From NCBI GenBank assembly GCA_903854805.1, contig CAINXK010000441.1, positions 1 through 9,502 of the forward strand: a stretch of DNA of 9,502 nt, given 5' to 3'. Made by a program: the position numbers and the translations under genes. Positions 6,800 to 9,502 of this stretch are shown here, in pieces (the first letter of the stretch is position 1; each line of letters begins with the position of its first letter). A model generated the notes under the pieces. That model had not been told where the DNA came from and searched no databases. It saw only the letters and a list, made by a program, of their open reading frames with translations. This stretch comes from an uncultured Anaerolineae bacterium (GTDB lineage: Bacteria; Chloroflexota; Anaerolineae; Anaerolineales; Villigracilaceae).

Positions 6800-7810
6800 G
6801 CTGACTCAATTAAAATCATCATACCCATGGCTGGCTGGGGCACACGCATGCGCCCACATACCTGGAGCAAACCCAAACCACTGATCGGCGTGGCTGGGAA
6901 GCCATCATTCGACCATCTGATGGATATGTTCAAGACCATTCCCGATCCGCAGAATGCAGAATATATCTTTATCATTGGACCATTCCTGGGTGAACAGATC
7001 CCGATTTACGTCAAGAAACATTATCCCAATGTAAAAGCACATTATGTTGTACAGGAAGAGATGAAAGGCCAGAGTCATACGGTATGGCTGGCCCGCCATC
7101 TACTTAATGGCCCAACGATCCTGGTCTTTTCAGATACACTGCTGGAGACGGATTTCTCGTTTTTAGCCGATGAAAAAAGCGACGGGGTAGCCTGGGTCAA
7201 AGCGGTTCCAGATCCACGACGTTTTGGAGTGGCAGAACTCAACAAGGACGGTGGCATCCAACGTCTGATTGAAAAACCACAAACCATGGAAAACAACCTG
7301 GCCGTGGTTGGCTGCTATTACTTCAAAAAAGGTGAGGAGCTGGTATCTGCCGTGAACGAACAAATGAAGCGCGGCATCCAACTAAAAGGTGAGTATTTCC
7401 TGGTCGACGCTATCAATATCATGATCGACAATGGCGCACAGATGCGCACGAATAGTGTAGATGTCTGGTTGGACACCGGCACAATTGAAGCCACTCTGGA
7501 AACAAATAAGTACATGCTTGAACACGGACGTGACAACTCGCTAGAATCTGCGAAACTGGAAGGGGTAACCATTATTCCGCCCGTTTTTATCCACCCCAGC
7601 GCAAAAGTGGACGGCTCTGTGATTGGTCCGCACGTCTCTATTAACGCAGATTGCGAAGTTGACGGCTGTATAATTCGCAACAGTATTCTGGATGATGGAG
7701 CAGCAGTCACCAATTCGGTGCTGGATGGCTCATTTATTGGCAGACATGCCAGAGTTGATGGCCAACCCAAGACGATAAATATTGGGGACAACTCCAGCGT
7801 TCAGCTTTAG
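6797..7810 (+). CDS. Sugar-1-phosphate nucleotidylyltransferase with C-terminal beta-helix
   Basis: This enzyme transfers a nucleotidyl group from an NTP to a sugar 1-phosphate, giving an activated sugar for polysaccharide or glycan synthesis. The 337-residue product has a Rossmann-like NTP-transferase domain (about 5-240). Its signature is IIIPMAGWGTRMRPHTWSKPKPL (7-29; AGxGTR loop with Trp at the variable position, then K25 and K27). The metal-site aspartate is D113 in FSDTLLE, and WLDTGT (224-229) contains D226. From about 258 on, imperfect hexapeptide turns (VFIHPSAKVDGSVIGPHVSINADCEVDGCII...) form a left-handed beta-helix, as in long glucose-1-phosphate thymidylyltransferases and GlmU-like proteins. 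The choice between dTTP:glucose-1-P, GTP:mannose-1-P or another pair cannot be made from motifs. The start is TTG. The aminotransferase begins 31 nt downstream, probably in the same operon. Confidence 0.9.
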   Translation: MADSIKIIIPMAGWGTRMRPHTWSKPKPLIGVAGKPSFDHLMDMFKTIPDPQNAEYIFIIGPFLGEQIPIYVKKHYPNVKAHYVVQEEMKGQSHTVWLARHLLNGPTILVFSDTLLETDFSFLADEKSDGVAWVKAVPDPRRFGVAELNKDGGIQRLIEKPQTMENNLAVVGCYYFKKGEELVSAVNEQMKRGIQLKGEYFLVDAINIMIDNGAQMRTNSVDVWLDTGTIEATLETNKYMLEHGRDNSLESAKLEGVTIIPPVFIHPSAKVDGSVIGPHVSINADCEVDGCIIRNSILDDGAAVTNSVLDGSFIGRHARVDGQPKTINIGDNSSVQL

Positions 7811-7841
7811 TTTTTTAACCACCAGTTCCGAAGGAGAAATC

Positions 7842-9017
7842 ATGCAGGTTTTGGACCATAAAAAATATCTCTCAAAGCGGGTGATCGGGTTGAAACCATC
7901 CGGCATTCGAAAATTTTTCGATATCGCCGCAACCATGAAGGAAGTAATCTCTCTGGGTATTGGGGAACCCGACTTCACAACCCCGAAACCAATCCTGGAT
8001 GCAGGTGTGCTTTCGCTGCAGGCTGGTCAAACACACTACACCTCCAACTCTGGCAAAATGGAATTACGCCAGGGCATTGCAGATAACCTGGAACGGCTGT
8101 ACGGCGTCAAGTACGATGCAGCCACGGAAGTCATTGCCACGGTGGGCGTCTCGGAAGCCCTGTACCTGACCTTTGTGGCACTGCTCGACCCAGGTGACGA
8201 AGTAATTATCCCAACCCCCTGTTTTGTCTCGTATCAGGCAGAGGTGTATCTGGCTGGCGGAGTTCCGGTGGAAATCCCCAGCAAAATGGAAAATAACTTC
8301 CAGGTAGACCCGGACGAAGTCCGCGCCGCGATCACACCACGCACCAAGGCTATCTTTATTGGTTATCCAAGCAACCCCACTGGCGCAGTCGCCGAGCGTG
8401 AAACGCTTTTGGAAATTGCCAAAATCGCCATCGAGCACGACCTGATTGTGATTTCAGACGAAATCTACGATCGCCTGGTATATGGTTTTAAGCACGTTTG
8501 CTTCCCGGCCCTGGGCGAAGAACTCAAACAACGCACCGTGCTGTTAGGCGGTTTTTCCAAGAGTCACGCCATGACCGGCTGGCGAATTGGGTTTGCCGCC
8601 GCACCACAAGAGATCATTCAAGGCCTGGTACGCATCCACCAATACACCATCATGTCCGCGCCAACAACTGCCCAGGACGCTGCGATTGAAGCCCTGAAAT
8701 CCGATAGTTATGTTGACGAGATGGTTACTGAATATGACCGGCGGCGCAAGTTGATCGTGAGCGGGCTAAATAAGCTCGGTTTGACTACATTTGAACCACG
8801 CGGCGCTTTCTATGCTTTCCCCAGTATCAAAGCCTCGGGAATGAGCAGCGAAGATTTCGCTGAAAAACTGCTGCACGAAGAACACGTAGCGGTGGTGCCG
8901 GGTGATGCCTTTGGCGCGGGCGGTTCCGGTTTCGTGCGTTGTTCGTACGCCACGTCCTACGAAAAGATTGAAGAAGCCTTACGACGCATGGAAAAATTCA
9001 TGCAGCGGCACGGATAG
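7842..9017 (+). CDS. PLP-dependent aminotransferase, class I/II (aspartate aminotransferase subgroup I-gamma type)
   Basis: This is a fold-type I transaminase moving an amino group between an amino acid and a 2-oxo acid. The 391-residue product shows LGIGEPDF near the N-terminus and TSNSGKMELRQGIA. It also has YPSNPTG (175-181), SDEIYD with D206 (pyridine nitrogen) and Y209, the Schiff-base lysine K240 in GGFSKSHAMTGWRIGF, and R366 in FVRCSYATS for the substrate carboxylate. This pattern fits the subgroup with Thermus aspartate aminotransferase and archaeal aromatic or alanine aminotransferases, so substrate is open. It is not a DegT-type sugar aminotransferase, so its place beside a sugar nucleotidyltransferase need not mean one pathway. 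The frame is open 20 codons further upstream, but AAGGAG (7831-7836) lies 5 nt before ATG 7842, and the longer start would overlap the preceding gene. A strong terminator follows the stop by 7 nt. Confidence 0.94.
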   Translation: MQVLDHKKYLSKRVIGLKPSGIRKFFDIAATMKEVISLGIGEPDFTTPKPILDAGVLSLQAGQTHYTSNSGKMELRQGIADNLERLYGVKYDAATEVIATVGVSEALYLTFVALLDPGDEVIIPTPCFVSYQAEVYLAGGVPVEIPSKMENNFQVDPDEVRAAITPRTKAIFIGYPSNPTGAVAERETLLEIAKIAIEHDLIVISDEIYDRLVYGFKHVCFPALGEELKQRTVLLGGFSKSHAMTGWRIGFAAAPQEIIQGLVRIHQYTIMSAPTTAQDAAIEALKSDSYVDEMVTEYDRRRKLIVSGLNKLGLTTFEPRGAFYAFPSIKASGMSSEDFAEKLLHEEHVAVVPGDAFGAGGSGFVRCSYATSYEKIEEALRRMEKFMQRHG

Positions 9018-9024
9018 CATTTTT

Positions 9025-9058
9025 AACCAGGGTGGAAGATTTTTCCACCCTGGTTTTT
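9025..9058 (+). terminator. Rho-independent terminator after the aminotransferase gene
   Basis: AACCAGGGTGGAA (9025-9037) and TTCCACCCTGGTT (9043-9055) form a perfect 13-bp stem around the 5-nt loop GATTT. A T tract (9054-9058) follows. It begins 7 nt after the aminotransferase stop and should end the nucleotidyltransferase-aminotransferase transcript. Confidence 0.95.
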
Positions 9059-9262
9059 ATAGATTTCAAGTTTGATATTTTGCTGGCACGGGGGAAATCG
9101 GCTTTTACGAGATTGGGTATCTAATATTAACATCAATGGATAAAGCACCTGCGGTAAAAAGAAATATTTTTTGTGGAGTTTTCGCGCCTGCTGAGTCATG
9201 GAATCGGTCATAACTTGGCACAAATCCTTATCCAATGTCACGTTATTTAATTTATGGGTCCG

Positions 9263-9315
9263 TCTCGGATCACTATAATATCCAAGCAGGTCTGGGTATT
9301 ATTAGTGATCCGAGA
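9263..9315. repeat. Long bulged palindrome containing a TATAAT
   Basis: The left arm TCTCGGATCACT (9263-9274) pairs perfectly with AGTGATCCGAGA (9304-9315). After one bulged T (9303), ATAATA (9275-9280) pairs with TATTAT (9297-9302). A T-G wobble and three more pairs (to 9284/9293) leave an 8-nt loop, for 22 pairs in all. A perfect TATAAT (9274-9279) lies in the left arm, but its -35 region (about 9251-9256, TTTATG) is poor. Neither strand has a T tract after the stem, so a terminator is unlikely. An operator, an RNA structure or a small palindromic repeat element are all possible. Confidence 0.75.
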
Positions 9316-9358
9316 AAACCAATGAGCTGCCACAACTACTTGGGGTCCCAACCGCGCT

Positions 9359-9380
9359 TTGAATAATTTTCGTTATTCAA
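9359..9380. promoter_or_regulatory. Operator-like dyad abutting the kinase promoter
   Basis: TTGAATAA (9359-9366) and TTATTCAA (9373-9380) form a perfect 8-bp inverted repeat with the 6-nt spacer TTTTCG. It ends 1 nt before the -35 box. The size and symmetry fit the site of a dimeric helix-turn-helix regulator. No regulator gene is visible in the window. Confidence 0.5.
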
Positions 9381-9381
9381 G

Positions 9382-9409
9382 TTGATATATCGCGCTCTTG
9401 AAGTACAAT
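9382..9409 (+). promoter_or_regulatory. Sigma70-type promoter for the ROK kinase
   Basis: TTGATA (9382-9387, 5/6), a 16-nt spacer and TACAAT (9404-9409, 5/6) would start transcription near 9416, giving a leader of about 23 nt. A second dyad, TGAAG (9399-9403) and CTTCA (9411-9415), is centred on the -10. GGAGG (9429-9433) is a strong Shine-Dalgarno 5 nt from the ATG. Confidence 0.65.
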
Positions 9410-9438
9410 TCTTCATATCACTTATCCGGGAGGTGAGC

Positions 9439-9502
9439 ATGGAAATATTAGGAATTGACGTAGGTGGTTCAGGAATTAAGGGCGCACCCGTAAACATCAG
9501 CA
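9439..9502 (+). CDS. ROK-family sugar kinase, probably polyphosphate/ATP glucokinase (5' end only)
   Basis: Only the first 21 codons are inside the window: MEILGIDVGGSGIKGAPVNI and one more residue. The GIDVGGSGIKG stretch is the first phosphate-binding loop of the ROK/ASKHA kinase fold. The GSGIKGA form resembles the polyphosphate glucokinases (PpgK) of actinobacteria and relatives more than generic ROK fructokinases or repressors, which usually have GGTK. A DNA-binding domain ahead of it is excluded, because the start has a strong Shine-Dalgarno and the kinase fold begins at residue 3. It would phosphorylate glucose with polyphosphate and/or ATP. The gene is cut by the window edge, not truncated in nature. 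Confidence 0.75.
   Translation, partial: MEILGIDVGGSGIKGAPVNIS

Larger units (their letters stand above)
9059..9438. other. Long intergenic region before the ROK kinase
   Basis: About 380 nt carry no recognisable gene. The first 200 nt (to about 9262) show nothing I can name. A minus-strand open frame there overlaps the terminator and has no family resemblance. The second half holds the bulged palindrome at 9263-9315 and the kinase promoter with its dyads, all listed separately. For two adjacent + strand genes this is unusually long and suggests dedicated regulation of the kinase or an undetected small RNA. Confidence 0.6.

Noticed and set aside
9023..9241. Minus-strand open frame of 72 codons after the aminotransferase
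   Set aside because: Its 3' end runs through the terminator stem, it shows no family motif and I found no promoter.
9256..9348. GGGTCC direct copies (9256-9261 and 9343-9348) as target-site duplication around a small mobile element
   Set aside because: The inverted repeat arms end at 9315, far from the right copy, and a 6-nt match is easily chance.
1..9502. A new multi-gene defence, mobile or biosynthetic system
   Set aside because: All large genes belong to well-known housekeeping families, with no nuclease, integrase, toxin or clustered repeat array.

Overview
The window reads as an ordinary chromosomal stretch of a free-living bacterium with moderate-to-high GC. All eight recognisable genes lie on the + strand. 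Several protein flavours suggest a Chloroflexota (Anaerolineae-like) genome: MscL carrying a C-terminal zinc ribbon, a PcrA-type helicase, an M3 oligopeptidase, a nucleotidyltransferase with a left-handed beta-helix tail, and a ROK kinase resembling polyphosphate glucokinase. That placement is an inference from remembered family resemblance, not from a marker gene.

Layout: 1-258 is intergenic, with a large imperfect hairpin built from phased CGCGGA units (20-100) and a good sigma70-type promoter. 259-693 is mscL. 765-2936 is pcrA/uvrD, which starts without a visible Shine-Dalgarno. 3139-4854 is an M3-family oligoendopeptidase with its own promoter. 4918-5901 is a YajO-like aldo/keto reductase. 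5919-6515 is a single-domain chromate-transporter (CHR) protein only 17 nt downstream. After a 281-nt gap come a sugar-1-phosphate nucleotidyltransferase (6797-7810, TTG start) and a PLP-dependent class I aminotransferase (7842-9017), closed by a textbook rho-independent terminator (9025-9058). 9059-9438 has no gene. It holds a long bulged palindrome and a strong promoter embedded in two smaller dyads. These lead into a ROK-family kinase that starts at 9439 and runs off the window.

How the genes relate: there are probably three multi-gene or single-gene blocks (mscL and pcrA each with promoter-like signals; peptidase to CHR protein; nucleotidyltransferase to aminotransferase), then the kinase under separate control. 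Functions are mostly housekeeping: osmotic release, DNA repair, peptide turnover, redox metabolism, anion transport, nucleotide-sugar synthesis, amino-acid transamination and glucose phosphorylation. I see no CRISPR array, tRNA, rRNA, insertion sequence, phage gene or defence cassette, and no convincing new multi-gene system. The points most worth a second look are the intergenic dyads, the zinc-ribbon MscL, the unpaired CHR protein and the TTG-started nucleotidyltransferase with a leader hairpin.
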